From Pinus tabuliformis (Eukaryota; Streptophyta; Pinopsida; Pinales; Pinaceae), in assembly GCA_031772625.1 (NCBI GenBank), contig CM062819.1, positions 824,517,003 through 824,581,002 of the forward strand: DNA of 64,000 nucleotides, read 5' to 3'. Position 1 is the first letter of the stretch. Every line of letters begins with the position of its first letter. Shown here in pieces: positions 1 to 11,249 of this stretch. A program made the position numbers and the translations under genes. Under the pieces are notes generated by a model. The model had not been told where the DNA came from. It ran no database searches and saw only the letters and a program-made list of their open reading frames with translations.

Positions 1-898
1 TCCAAAAGTCATGGATCAAGCCAAATCTAATCTTAGCCATTGATTAGAGATTTAATCTCGGTCATTGATGGACCAACGAGAAAAGTATAAGAGGAGGCTT
101 GAGGGTTAGTTGGAAAACACACCGAGTTGATCAAGAATTCAACTTTTTGGGGCAAGGCTTACTGAGGAAATCAAATGAGTGATCAGAGTTGCAGCTAAGA
201 GGCAGTGAATACAGTGGTAGAGAAAGATAGTACCAGGAGCACCAACGCCGAAGCCAGGAGAGGGTTGACGCAAAGCCAGCTAGAGGCCACGCAGAGCCTG
301 AGGAGGGCCAGCGTGGGAGACGCAAAGGCTCCAGAGGCTGACACAGAGCCCTGAGAGGCTGACGCTGGGCCAAATAGGCTGACGCTAGGCCAGAGAGGCT
401 GACGCAGACCCTATAGTCTAACGCTAGGAGATTTCGTGGGATAGATTGGAGCTGGAGAGCTGGATAGGTTGACGCAGTCCCTATCAAGGTGACAGAGAGC
501 ACTAGAAGTGTTGCAGTGTTGTTGTGGGATCGTTCATCCAGTGATTTAGCCAGAATATCTGTCTCCAACTAAGAGGTACTACTGCCGAGGGCATTCTCTG
601 TTGGGTGAGCCATTTCTAGTACTTAGATTGTATTCTAAAACTGCTTAATAATAAAATTCTTTGAATAGCTGCACCGGTTTCCCCGCATTGGGTTTTTCCG
701 GGGACATTAGTCCAAAAACCATTGTCACTTGTGTACTTGTTCCTTTCAGTTGATGATCGGTATGTGTTGATACTATACTTGTATTTATTTTCAGTATTTA
801 CATGGTAAATAACTTGTTAACTAACTGAACAAGTAGGAAGAAATAAGCCAAATAGTACAAGGAAGAATTTCTAACGAATAGACTTAGGAATTCCAACA
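1..898 (+). mobile_element. LTR remnant of the gag-only Copia family (as C and D)
   Basis: From the first base this matches the second half of the LTRs at 50,549-51,741 and 53,660-54,832. Shared landmarks are the 'cttagccattgattag' block, the 'ggaaaacacac' block, a TATAAGAGG-type TATA box near 87, and the 'ccgcattggg...tccggggacat' block near 685-710. It ends in ...CCAACA near 898, where the related LTRs end in TTTTCACA. No primer-binding site follows, so it is a 3' or solo LTR. The left end is outside the window. It is clearly more diverged than C and D, so older. Confidence 0.7.
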
Positions 899-3591
899 AA
901 TTCTCCAATTTCATCTATCAAGGTGTCCATCATGACTATGATATGACCTCCTTCTCAACTAGGGAGATTCCTTTCATCTGTGCTCCCTATCAATCTAGGG
1001 AGATTTCTTTTAATCAAGCTCCCACTTAACCTAGGGAGATTTCATCCAAGATCCCTCTTAACTTTAGGGAATTCTACTTCTTCTTTATGACATCAGAGAA
1101 TCTTTTGTGGCTTCCATCCTTCTCGTTAGAGTTATCATTACCATCACCATTCACATCATGCTTATCACATCAACTTTTCTTTACGAACATCTTCACTATC
1201 TTGAAGATCGAGTAGTTGCACAACATAGATAGCAAGTATAACCAAATCTATAGAAGCATGAAGTTAACCATATCAAAATCACGGAAGCATTCAAATTTAT
1301 ATATCAGATGCCCAAACTTACAAACAAGAGACACATACTCTTCAACATCTTGCTAGGGACTTTGTCATAAACCCTAGACTACTTCATCAAGGCTTATTTC
1401 ATAACAACTTTCATTACATCTAGGGTTTCAATGTTTCTTCCAAAGGTATGACATACCCTACTACAACATATAGCAAACCCTAGAAACAATTCAAACAAAT
1501 ATAGATCTACAAAGTATCTAACAACTTTCAGAATTCATATGTTAGACTTCCCACTAGGGTTTCATACAAACCCTAGATTTCATACATGAGATTTAACAAT
1601 CAAAACCAATCACAGCTCAATCAACAACATGACTAGCTTCCACTAGGGTTTGTTGCAAACCCTAGATTTTCTCATCAATCATAACTAAAACTCAGATTTA
1701 CACAAATCTCAAATTATCACATTGTCATCATACATCAGAGATTTTTCACTTCTACTAAGGTTTAACTCTCAAAACCCTAGAATTCACAAATATTATCATC
1801 CTAGAGAAACAAACTTCGACTAGGGCTTAGTTCCAAACCCTAGGACTCATGACCATTGACAAACAAGTCAACTCATACATCTAGGACTTCATCATCATGC
1901 ATAGGCATTTCATATCATGTGTTAGTCAAACCCATTTTACAAATATCAATAAGAGTTAGACATATAACAAGCTTGATCAAACTAGGGTTTGATCGAACAA
2001 ACACACGCATGCCAGGGATTTCATTTCTAATACATTATAAGGGTATTGCCTATACACTCTACCAAACCCTAATGATCTAGGGTTTCAACACAAAACATAG
2101 CAAACCCTAAATTACCAATACTTCAAAGGTTCGGGATTTTAAACATTATCATTCAACCCTAACACGTTAGGGTTTCCATAATCATACCAAAACCCCAAAC
2201 AAGACATCATCCAAGCATCAGTCAGTTACTTCATCCAAACATTAGATAATTTCTTTCAACAATAACCCTAAGTAGATTAGGGTTTCACACAGTCGTCGAC
2301 ATACCCTTAAGTTTTACAATGAACCTTTCTAGGGTTCCATAAGAGCAATCAGAGATGTGAGGAGGGTAGATTTATCTAATGATGAATCGCCCAATCAAGA
2401 ATCTTTAAGATTCAAGGAAGACAGACAAAAAGATGTTAGTAATAGTTTATCAGGAATGAATATGGAGAGAGAAAAACTTGTAATTCAAAGCATACATTGT
2501 AAGGATTCCTTGAAGTGATCTCTTTGTATTAAGCCATGACATTTTATACCTGTAATGCATACTTTCAAGTAAAACATGTGATACGAAGAACATGATTTGA
2601 TTTCTCAAGTTCGATCTTCATGAAGGATGGAATCCTATGATATTGAAGATCAAGTTATTTATTCTTTCAATCAACATTAGGACTTTTACTTGACATCCTA
2701 TATTACTTGTAAATCCTAGAAGATGAGATTTTCGTATGTTATCTAAGGATTACAATTTTTATCCTAGACTAGCTATAATTAAGGATTATATGAACCATTA
2801 GATACATTGAAGAAACTTACGAATATACGTACCTTGTGTTTACGTACCTCTGATTTGATAGCTTATGAGACTTGTTGCATGTGCATCTTATTAAGTGACA
2901 ATACTTACTTGATTTCCTTTAGCCAGTACCTTGTACTCTGACTATCAATTTAGATCCTTGAGACTTGAATTTCAGTTTCCATAGGACAAGCTTTGGATTC
3001 TTTATGTGATGACACAGTTCAATCATATGCTTCATACTTTGGTTCTATTCGATAACTTATGACAAAGTTATATCTCTGTAATAATATCCATATAGTGTCA
3101 TCCTGTCTTCGTTATAGCCTTCATTGTAATATATAGCGAGGTTAATGTGACTTTACTGATTTCTGAACTTGTCTTCTGAGAGCTCACGAGTTCATCACTC
3201 TGAATTTAATCTGAACTAGTTCCCTGTGGTATACTGAAACTGTGTCACTTGATTCCACCGAAAACTTTCTCTGTAATTTGAGCAAGTTATATCTCTTCTA
3301 GACTGTGAATTCACCAATCCTTATTCTCTAAAGATTGATCTGAATTCCTTTACTATGGTATATCGAAATCCTCCTTCTTCTTTAAGGTGTCTTGATATGG
3401 TGAATAAAGACTGAACTAGCTCACTGTAATCTTAGTTCTATTAGCCAGAAATATCCTTCTTAAGCTGGGATCTTGATCTAGCTATCATGTTCTTCAAGAC
3501 AAATGCAAACAGAACCTTTCACTGAGAATACTTCAAAGATGTATAAGTGGTCTTCAAACTACCTTTGACCATGACCATAGCTCTGATACCA
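899..3591 (-). mobile_element. Probable non-coding internal part of a minus-strand Copia-like element
   Basis: No convincing reading frame is seen. The right edge is an antisense primer-binding site, AGCTCTGATACCA at 3,579-3,591. This is the complement of the TGGTATCAGAGCT initiator-Met tRNA site used by many plant Copia elements, and it lies directly against an LTR-like start at 3,592. Near the left edge (940-1,060) the 'ctagggagatttc' motif recurs about every 50 bp, like the sequence beside the LTR of element B near 28,280. The middle carries the CCCTA-rich repeat listed separately. The 2,360-3,560 part shows nothing recognisable. Confidence 0.4.
1365..2340. repeat. Inverted CCCTA / TAGGG motif cluster
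   Basis: About fifteen copies of AAACCCTA(G/A) or its complement TAGGGTTT are spread through roughly 1 kb. Many occur as facing pairs 10-20 bp apart, e.g. near 1,552-1,580, 1,650-1,672, 1,980, 2,065-2,085, 2,155-2,175 and 2,262-2,290. The motif equals the plant telobox core but is not in tandem, so this is not a telomere tract. Function unknown. Confidence 0.6.
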
Positions 3592-3976
3592 TGTTGAGAA
3601 ATCCAAAGTGTGGTAGTTAAACGATTTCTCTTATTATGACATTGTCTTGTGATGTTTTTCATTATTATTATTTGTTCTTTCAAATTATATTTTCTTATCA
3701 TCAAGACTAATGCCAAGCAACAAATAGAAGAGAACACAAAATGTAGGCACGCAGCCAGGGCAAAACCCCTCTCTAGGGGAAAACCCGATCAAAATTCTTC
3801 CTTCAGTAGATTCAAGATGAGACGACCAAGACCCTCACAACATAGACTCAAGACTACCTCCATCCATCAAGTCAACCTTGTCATGTCATTCTTCAATTCT
3901 ATCATTCTTCGCTCCTGTAGCAGTCATCCTTCTTCACACTCCAGTCCTTGCAATGGCACCGAACTTGTATCTTGAG

Positions 3977-4877
3977 CAATGTTACCAGACTCGAAATCGG
4001 CAATAAATCAGCGAGGCAAAAGAGCGAAGAGTTTTAATCGGATCGGGGAAAAATCGGGAAAAAATCAGTGAATTCAATAATTTAAGATAAACACATATTG
4101 AATTAAAAAAACAAAAAAACAAAAAAACAAAAAACAAAAAACAAAAAACAAAAACAAAAACAAAAACATTCTTCATTGGTATTCAATAAAGCCATGTCCA
4201 AACAATGCATAATATCAATAGATGTCCAAAATATCATGAATGAATAACTATCTCATGTATGTTATGAGTCCAAACATGATCCAAAGTATTGGGTCTTGAC
4301 TCCTAACCTGTGACTACATCGAACCAGAAGCATCTGCTTCTAAAATTTTATAAAATACTGCATACTAATCAGTAAAAAAGCAGTAACTGAAATCTCTTGA
4401 TTGCTACTAAAATGATACGATAATGGTTTGCTACTGAAATCTCTGACCAAGCACATGTTGAAGCTACAATGGAGCACTGCACACTACGCCTCTATTACAC
4501 TATGACTCTATTACGTGGAGTAAATTGAAACTGAAACCATGCCTCTATTACCTTCTTGACGTATGAGTTGTAGGCCTGAGCAGTGAGAAAAGTCAATTAC
4601 AGACCGACTTTTAATTTTTAACCTAACTAAACTACACAACAAAAAATGCAGGAACCCTAAAAGTTAAAACCCGTGCCCCTCGAGTTGAGGGTTGAAAATC
4701 ACCTCAGTGGCCTAAATCGCAATTAATCGATGAGTCGCAAGTGAAACTCGTGTTGACCACAAGTCAAACACGGTCAACGCGAGTTTGACTCGCCCATAGT
4801 TGAATCGGATCGTTTGATCGAAGAGCAGAGTTTGACTCGTGATTAATTGCGAGTGATCAGAGATTCATTTTTCATTG
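3977..4877. mobile_element. Non-autonomous hAT element (901 bp)
   Basis: It is bounded by a perfect 8-bp target duplication, ATCTTGAG at 3,969-3,976 and 4,878-4,885, the length typical of hAT elements. The ends begin CAATG and end CATTG, giving only a short terminal inverted repeat. Subterminal sequence is rich in ATCGG/TCGGG near the left end and GACTCG/GTTTGAC near the right end, resembling the hAT at 16,492. No transposase is encoded. It contains an (A)nC low-complexity tract near 4,105-4,168. Confidence 0.75.
4105..4168. repeat. A-rich (A5-7 C)n microsatellite
   Basis: About nine runs of five to seven A separated by single C. The run length shortens in steps from left to right. It lies inside the hAT element and produces a spurious low-complexity reading frame on the minus strand. 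Confidence 0.9.
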
Positions 4878-4904
4878 ATCTTGAGATAGAACCGAGCATC
4901 GAAC

Positions 4905-5265
4905 CATCTTTACTGTGATAACACCGAGTTTACTCACTGAGATAGCACTGAAATTTGTCCACTATGATAGCACTGAAACTTGTCCACTATGATAGCACTG
5001 AAACCTCATCATTGTGCTTGCATCAAATCCTTATCACTTTGTTTTCACCGAGACTTCATCATTGTGTTTGCACTAGCACCAAAATTATTCACTGTGGTAG
5101 TACCGAAATATCTCCACTAAAATAGCATCGAACCATTCACTCTGACATATCACTAAAATTGTCTTTATTCTCCATTGTAATCCACATTTGTATCTCAGAA
5201 AGGTATACCGAAAATATCACTGTGATTTATCCGAACGTGTGCACTGTAATAGGATCGAACACTTT
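4905..5265. repeat. Degenerate 24-27 bp tandem repeat
   Basis: Units resemble 'cactgtgatagcaccgaaatt'. The clearest three lie at about 4,945-5,005 ('gatagcactgaaacttg' with 'tccactat' between). Perhaps twelve to fourteen decayed units extend to about 5,265. The array sits in the outer (U3-like) part of the LTR. Confidence 0.6.
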
Positions 5266-5274
5266 GATGGAGGA

Positions 5275-5476
5275 GATTAACATGACAAGATAGACTTTGA
5301 CTCAAACAAACAATCCTAAAGCCTACAATGGAGACTTAACCTATGACAATTAACCCATGCATGAAATCCATGCTTTAATAAGTCAATTAACAATAAAATT
5401 ATTTTTGCTTTCTTTTGACAAATATATTACATATTGACTCAAGTACAATTATGAAGACCGAGCACATTCTTCAACA
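5275..5476 (-). mobile_element. P-family LTR fragment
   Basis: Read on the minus strand it begins TGTTGAAGAATG at 5,476 and continues with the 'CGGTCTTCAT', 'GCATGG(G/A)TTTCATGC' and 'TTGAGTCAA' blocks. These are shared with the LTRs at 6,813-7,847, 17,889, 20,262 and 24,742. Only the first 200 bp or so of the LTR is present. Confidence 0.65.
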
Positions 5477-5503
5477 ATTCTTTAACCTAGTCGGACCTCT
5501 TTC

Positions 5504-6812
5504 TATAATATCCCATATCAGGAATATACCCCAAACACAAGAAAACTCCAACCAGAGATGGACTGGGAGGGCATTTACCAGATATGTCGCCTCTAAAAAG
5601 AGGACGAGATCCGGAGGCTACCTGGCCCTTTCCAGACTCTGTCTAAGAGTATAATAGAAACACACAAGTGGTATAATAGCCGAGAATGCTCACAGAGATA
5701 CAAGTAACAATGATACTATATATATATCAAATAAACCATAAACAGATACACAAGAAATGCAGAGAGAATGCTAAGCCATTTTATTATACTGAGTAATAAA
5801 ATGAGTACAGGAGGTGATCAGGAAGATGGCACCTCTACTTGCACAAGGCAAGTGAAGAAATACACTCAGAATAGCAAAGGAATGGCCCCTCTTTGATCTG
5901 CGTCCAAGCTGCTGGGAAAACTGCTACTAGAAATCAAATGAGGATTTGGGACTGCTCCCCTCCTCAGAAAAAGCTGAAACTCTGGAATCGGACTCTACTC
6001 AAGAAACCCAGAAAAACCCAAAAAGCTTTCCTAGAATGGCCAACCCCCGAAAATCACCCCGTTGGGGTTCTGCGCAGTTCCTCACTCCTCTGCGCTACCA
6101 CTGAATAGAACCCTCCGAAACTCAACGCAGAACTCTGCCAAACTCTTCCAATATGCAAGAGTTGATCTCTTGCACAATCCCTCAGCTCAAATCCTCCACA
6201 AACCCTCAATCCAAACTGCTCCCAAAAAGAACTGCATCCCTCTCCCAGTGCTGCGCAGTCCTCCAGAACACTGATAAAACCACTGTTGAAATGTTGAAGA
6301 TACTGTTGTTGAAATGCCAACGAAAATACCTTGCCCGAGCAGGCACTCGAAGTCCCCCGGGGCTAAGGGTGAGATCTCCAAACGGAGACACTCAATGCAC
6401 TAAACAGTGTTGCAGACTAGCTAAACAGCCAGTGTGCTCTAAACCAAAATGCCTATCACAAATGCACATAACCGAATGATCAAAATGATGGGGCTCCTCT
6501 CTCTTTTATAGCTTCTGCCTCTCTCAATCCCAATGCTCACCTTCTCCTGCGTGATTCCCCTTTTGCCACATGTTCCTCCCCTCCTGCACAGTCCCTCCAT
6601 GTGTCTGCGTGGGCTCCATTTCTGCGTCCCCCTTTTTGGCCCCCTTGGCTCTCCCTTTAAGTCACAACGTTGTGCTACTAGGAAGTGACTTCTATTCTAA
6701 AAGTGAGTTATGTCCCCCTTTCTCACTTTTTTTATTTACAAAATAACTATAGAAGGCAAAATTTGGCAAAATCGAATATTCAAATTAGCTGGGGCTAATT
6801 AGGAATATTACA
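5504..6812 (-). mobile_element. Solo LTR, S family (1,309 bp)
   Basis: Flanked by a perfect 5-bp duplication, CTTTC at 5,499-5,503 and 6,813-6,817. The ends form the inverted pair TATAATATCCC / GGAATATTACA. A TATA box followed by a GA-rich start region reads on the minus strand (CTATAAAAGAGAG, complement of about 6,499-6,511), and an AATAAAA signal reads on the same strand near 5,780, so the sense is minus. No internal region is present. It aligns along its length with 41,863-43,230. Short reading frames inside it are incidental. Confidence 0.8.
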
Positions 6813-7847
6813 CTTTCTCAGACCTGCAACTTTTTGACTGCAGCTCAGCCCTACTGCAGAAACTCTAGGTCACACGTGTGACCTAAAACATGGACAAATT
6901 CTTCTCTTTTCTTCTTCGCTGGAATATAGACTTTTTCTGCAACAATTCAGCTTACTTTCCCACACTTCTTTGACACTTGATATTCCTTTTTGAACTGACT
7001 GTAATTTTGTCCTTTTGCAGCTGAAAGTGTGCCCTAGATAAAGTCTGCACGTGTGAGAGAGATGTCCCAAAACAGGCCCAAACAATTCTGATTCCTTCTT
7101 TCTTGTAACTTAGTAACCGGAGAACCCACAGTAAAAACCATTTTTCATCAACGTTTCAAATCCCAACAGGGATCCATCATCAGGACTATTTTGAATGTTG
7201 ATAGTAGAAGAGCTTAATTGCGAGATATTGTCACAACAATTTTTAAGAAATTGAAGGTCTGCAGCTCTTCTTGCTATCTTCACCCTAAATTTTTCGAGTA
7301 AAATGATTTCCCTCCATTCATCCCCTCCGCATAGGGAAATGATTCTGGATTTAAGACCTCCTTTCTTATCTTTCTTCTTTCTTCGCTAGGGTATGAGGAT
7401 CCTCCTTGTCTCTAGATCAAACTTCTGTGCTGTTTTTGTGTGTCTTCTTGAAAGAGGCTGAGTCCTCCTTTATATAGGCGGCGTTGCTGGGCTCCAAAAT
7501 AGGCCGACTTCTCTTGGCAGGTCGACTTGACTTGTGGCTTGCATCCTTGATCTTGGAGGGGTTTCCTTTACAATTTTAGACTCATATTGACTCAAATAAA
7601 TATGTAACATGCCCAAGAAGGGTTATTCATACATGAAATGACTCTTTTGACTTTATAGACTCAATGACAAATCCTAGAAACTCTCAATGGGAGTTTGACC
7701 TAAAATAAATTTCCCTTGAGCATGAAACCCATGCCTCAAAAACAATAATAATAAATTTATTTTTCTCTTTTCATTGAATACATAAAAATTTAAAATAATC
7801 ATCACATATGTCATTATGAAAACCGAACCTAGTTACATATTTCAACA
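6813..7847 (-). mobile_element. P-family LTR, minus orientation
   Basis: On the minus strand it starts TGTTGAAATATGTAACTAGG at 7,847 and follows the P-family order: 'GGTTCGGTTTTCAT', the GCATGGGTTTCATGC hairpin, 'AAGTCGGCCTA', then a CCTATATAAAGG TATA box (complement of about 7,470-7,482). Downstream lie one perfect CACACGTGTG palindrome (6,871-6,880) and a related CACGTGTGAG near 7,050. The distal end is not resolved because the S-family solo LTR entered there. Confidence 0.65.
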
Positions 7848-8872
7848 TGGTGGACATTGCCAAGGTGACAAAATCCCCCAAACTTATCATTACAAAGTTG
7901 CTGCAATACATTGGACTTTTTATATTAAACAATAATAAGTTGCAGGCTTTGTCAAAGAGGGCAAATGACACAAACTAGTTCAGGGTTTTCTGAGGAGATC
8001 CAATGCTCATTTAAACTTAGTCGCATACCATACCATCTAACGATGTGGGCCCAGGGTATAGGTGTCAATACACAAATCAATGTCATGGCTTCCTCATTAA
8101 CGTCATATCAACTCTAACTGAGCTACTGGTTTAATCAGTGGCATGGGCCTTGATCTAAGCACCTAATTTCTTTAGAAAAAACACAAGTGAATCAATGTAG
8201 AAAAGGTTTAGATTACAATTCTGGAAAGTGCAAATCCAAGACTGCAAAGAAATCAACCAAAAATTAAATGCAGAGAGCCATAATAAAGATAGTGCCAAGA
8301 CACCAAGACTTGTCCAAGAAAAGACCTCAGAACAAAAGCAAAAACCAAGTTGTACAAATAAAATTTGTAAAAAATACATACATGTAAAATTAAACCTAAT
8401 GGAGAAAGGATATAAATTTGGAAGCACCATACTCTACAAATTCTCTCATTTTACCTTCTTTTATCAAACGCTTGATATAAAAGTCAGACGAGAAAGTCAG
8501 CAAGAACTTCCTAAACAGCCGAAGTAAAAGTCAGCAAAGAGAGAGTACTTACAGGTCGAGTAGCTGCACCTGCATATAAATGGCCAAGCTTTGCTGAATT
8601 ACACCCAATCCAAATATATATCTGCATAGGACAACAACGTGATTCATTAAAGAGTATTCTATTTCAACGATGTCAATGTCTCCAATCAATAACCAAAAAA
8701 ATTGTCCTGCAAATACTACTGCTTAAGTACTGAATCCAAAGCAAGATCGTCAATAGATTAGCATAACTATGGAGATTCTATCGTTTCATTTACTAATGAT
8801 GACAGGAATGGCTATTAGGAGTCATATTTTTAACACTGGTCTGGGGGGGTGGTGGACGGGGTGGGGGGTGTT
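7848..8872. other. Apparent host (non-transposon) DNA, intronic
   Basis: About 1 kb that matches none of the repeats recognised elsewhere in the window, apart from its extreme ends. It contains one convincing exon at 8,553-8,621 on the minus strand. The rest looks like AT-rich intron or intergenic sequence. Reading frames at 8,155-8,430 and 8,228-8,527 overlap each other and show no family motif, so they are not called as genes. Confidence 0.5.
8553..8621 (-). CDS. Single exon resembling proteasome assembly chaperone 4 (PSMG4/PAC4-like), partial host gene
   Basis: Seen: on the minus strand a 69-bp open stretch (23 codons) lies between a good acceptor (pyrimidine-rich ...TCCTATGCAG at 8,622-8,631) and a consensus donor (GTAAGT, complement of 8,547-8,552). 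It encodes WIGCNSAKLGHLYAGA plus flanking residues. From memory, plant proteins similar to proteasome assembly chaperone 4 carry a nearly identical 'WIGC(N)(S/T)(A/T)K.G.LYAAA.TRP' segment. That chaperone helps assemble the 20S proteasome alpha ring in the cytosol. Inference: this is one middle exon of a gene whose introns hold many transposons. No neighbouring exon is recognised on either side within the window. It could also be a relic exon of a dead copy; nothing here decides that. Confidence 0.55.
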
Positions 8873-8880
8873 AAAATTTT
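8825..8880. repeat. Hairpin with G-rich loop at the edge of the tandem array
   Basis: Arms ATTTTTAACAC (about 8,826-8,836) and GTGTTAAAATTTTT (8,868-8,881) are inverted copies. The loop carries G runs of 7, 4 and 6 with GG pairs between them, a pattern compatible with a G-quadruplex. The right arm is the left boundary of the 1.47-kb tandem array. Confidence 0.65.
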
Positions 8881-9777
8881 TGTAAAATCTGTATTAAAGA
8901 ATACCTGCTTTTGAACATAATGTACTGACCAATTATCTCCAGTATAAAGAGATCAGCAAATAGTTGCACTGGTTGTCATACTAGACATAATCAAATGGTA
9001 CCTGTTTTCCACAAAGCAGCGGTGCCAGTGTAGTGGATTATGTTATGGGTTACCAAGCTCTCCATGCACATGGTGATTACTCGCTGGCATGCCTTACATA
9101 ATTTATCAAGACCCTGCCCCACCAGGTTGAGCACTTGATTCTTCCAACCTATCTTGGCAATTAGAGGAGTTAAGTACAGTACAGAGTCCAGACTCTCTAG
9201 CTGTGGATGCAGGCGATACCAGATTGGCAAGACAGGAGACATCCTCCCATTCTGTGGTCAGAGTCCAGACAACTCACTTTCACAAGGACACAACAATGTG
9301 CCCACTGTCAGCACAGAGCTGCCTTTCAGCCCAGGTAGAGCAACTATACACCCATCACTAGACTTTTCTCTTCAGATTTGAAAGTTAGGAGAGCTTCAAG
9401 TGACAACCACAGGGCCCCTCCCAGGATCACACAGTGACGCCCTCTCAGCCTTGGGCACTCACCAAAGAACACCATCAAGCGTTGCATTTATACCTCCATA
9501 GCGATTATGCAAATGAAGATGTATTTGTTTGCTCCTCTACATCTACCTCTATATCTAATGTGGCACAGTGGTTCCTTCTCTTTTCTAGCGTCTACCATCT
9601 TGGCTCAACCTTTCTTATATCTCTTCATTATTTAGCTTCAAGGAGTAGCTTTGGCAATCCAACATTATATTTATAACTGTTGTATTTTCTAGTCCCATTG
9701 ACCTATTCTTGTGGTCACCTGTGGGAATTAATAAGATTATCTTATCTTAAAAATGTCACATCATTCTCAGATCAGAG

Positions 9778-10345
9778 TTGGTGGATCTCATGTTGTACAG
9801 ACAGTTGATAGGTTCCTTAATGTATTTGGTCAACACTAAGCCAAAGATATATTTTGCAGTGAACACTTTGAGCCAATTCATTGTCAAGCCAAGGCAAGGG
9901 CATTGGATAGAAGCAAGATGTGCTCAAGTACTTGAGGGGCACAATAGAGTATTGTCCGAGATATCTTGGAGATGGTGAAGTGAAGTTATAGAAGTATGCA
10001 AACTCATATTGAACAGGAGATGTGGCAGATAGGAAGAACACCTCAAGCTGTTGCTTTAGCTTGGGTTGAGCAATGATATCTTGGTTCAGCAAGAAGCAGA
10101 CTCCCATGGTACGTAACTCAATAGAGGCAGAATAAATGGCAGCCAGGACTACTATTTGTGAGGCCATTTGGCTTTGCAAGTTACTTGCAGGACTATTTGA
10201 TTAGGAGTCAGATCCCACAATCATTTTCTTTGATAATCAAAGTTGTATCAAGCTCCTTGAGAATCCAACGTTTGATGATAGGCCCAAAAATAGACATCGC
10301 CTCATGCAAGACAAGATCAAAAGGGTGCAGTGAAGACCCAATATA
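9778..10345 (+). mobile_element. Copia pol fragment (RT end and RNase H), array copy 1
   Basis: Begins with the Copia RT C-terminal signature 'YRQLIGSLMYLVNTKP' and 'AVNTLSQF', followed by RNase H blocks recognisable in pieces: the 'SWFSKKQTP' type block near 10,080, then the 'DNQS' type block near 10,225. It is a broken fossil with several breaks. The homologous block recurs in the other two array units. Confidence 0.75.
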
Positions 10346-11249
10346 TTGTCACAAATTTTTGTAAAATCTGTATTAAAGAATGCCTGCTTTTGAACATAAT
10401 GTACTGACCAATTATCTCCAGTATAAAGAGATCAGCAAATAGTTCCACTGGTTATCATACTAGACATAATCAAATGGTACCTGTTTTCCCCAAAGCAGCA
10501 GTGCCAGTGTAGTGGATTATGTTATGGGTTACCAAGCTCTCCATGCGCACGGTGAATACTCACTGGCATGCCTTACATAATTTATCAAGACCCCATCCCA
10601 CCAGGTTGAGCACTTCATTCTTCCAACCTATCTTGGCAATTAGAGGAGTTATGTATAGTACAGACTCTCTAGCTATGGATGCAGGTGATACCAGATTGGC
10701 AAGACAGGAGACATCCTCCCATTCTGTTCTCCGAGTCCAGACAACCCACTTTCACAAGGACACAACAATGTGCCCACTGTCAGCACAGAGCTGCCTTTCA
10801 GCCCAGGTCGAGCAACTACACACCCATCACTAGACTTTTCTCTTCAGCTTTGAAAGTTAGGAGAGCTTCAAGTGACAACCACAGGGCCCCTCCCAGGATC
10901 ACACAGTGACGCCCTCTCAGCCTTGTGCAATCACCAAAGAACACCATCAAGCATTGCATTTATACCTCCATAGTGATTATGCAAACGAAGATGTATTTGT
11001 TTGCTCCTCTACATCTACCTCTATATCTAAAGTGGCACAGTGGTTCCTTCTCTTTTCTAGCATTTACCATCTTGGCTCAACCTTTCTTATATCTCTTCAT
11101 TATTTAGCTTCAAGGAGTAGCTTTGGCAATCCAACATTATATTTATAACTGTTGTATTTTCTAGTCCCATTGACCTATTCTTGTGGTCACCTGTGGGAAT
11201 TAATAAGATTATCTTATCTTAAAAATGTCACATCATTCTCAGATCAGAG

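Larger units (their letters stand above)
3592..5274 (-). mobile_element. Copia-type LTR (5' LTR of a minus-strand element), interrupted by a hAT
   Basis: It starts TGTTGAGAAATCC immediately after the antisense primer-binding site, as a 5' LTR read on the minus strand should. The block 'gcagccagggcaaaacccc...ggggaaaacccgatc' (about 3,750-3,790) matches the analogous part of element B's LTRs near 26,425-26,465, so the two are distant relatives. A hAT element splits it at 3,976/4,878. The right part consists largely of degenerate 25-bp repeats. The outer end is not certain; it is placed where P-family sequence begins. Confidence 0.5.

Noticed and set aside
1365-2340. Interstitial telomere tract
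   Set aside because: CCCTAAA-like words are not in tandem and alternate in direction; they are dispersed motifs.
8155-8527. Two overlapping frames of 91 and 99 codons near the host exon
   Set aside because: They lie on opposite strands over the same bases, with no recognisable motif and composition like the surrounding intron-like DNA.
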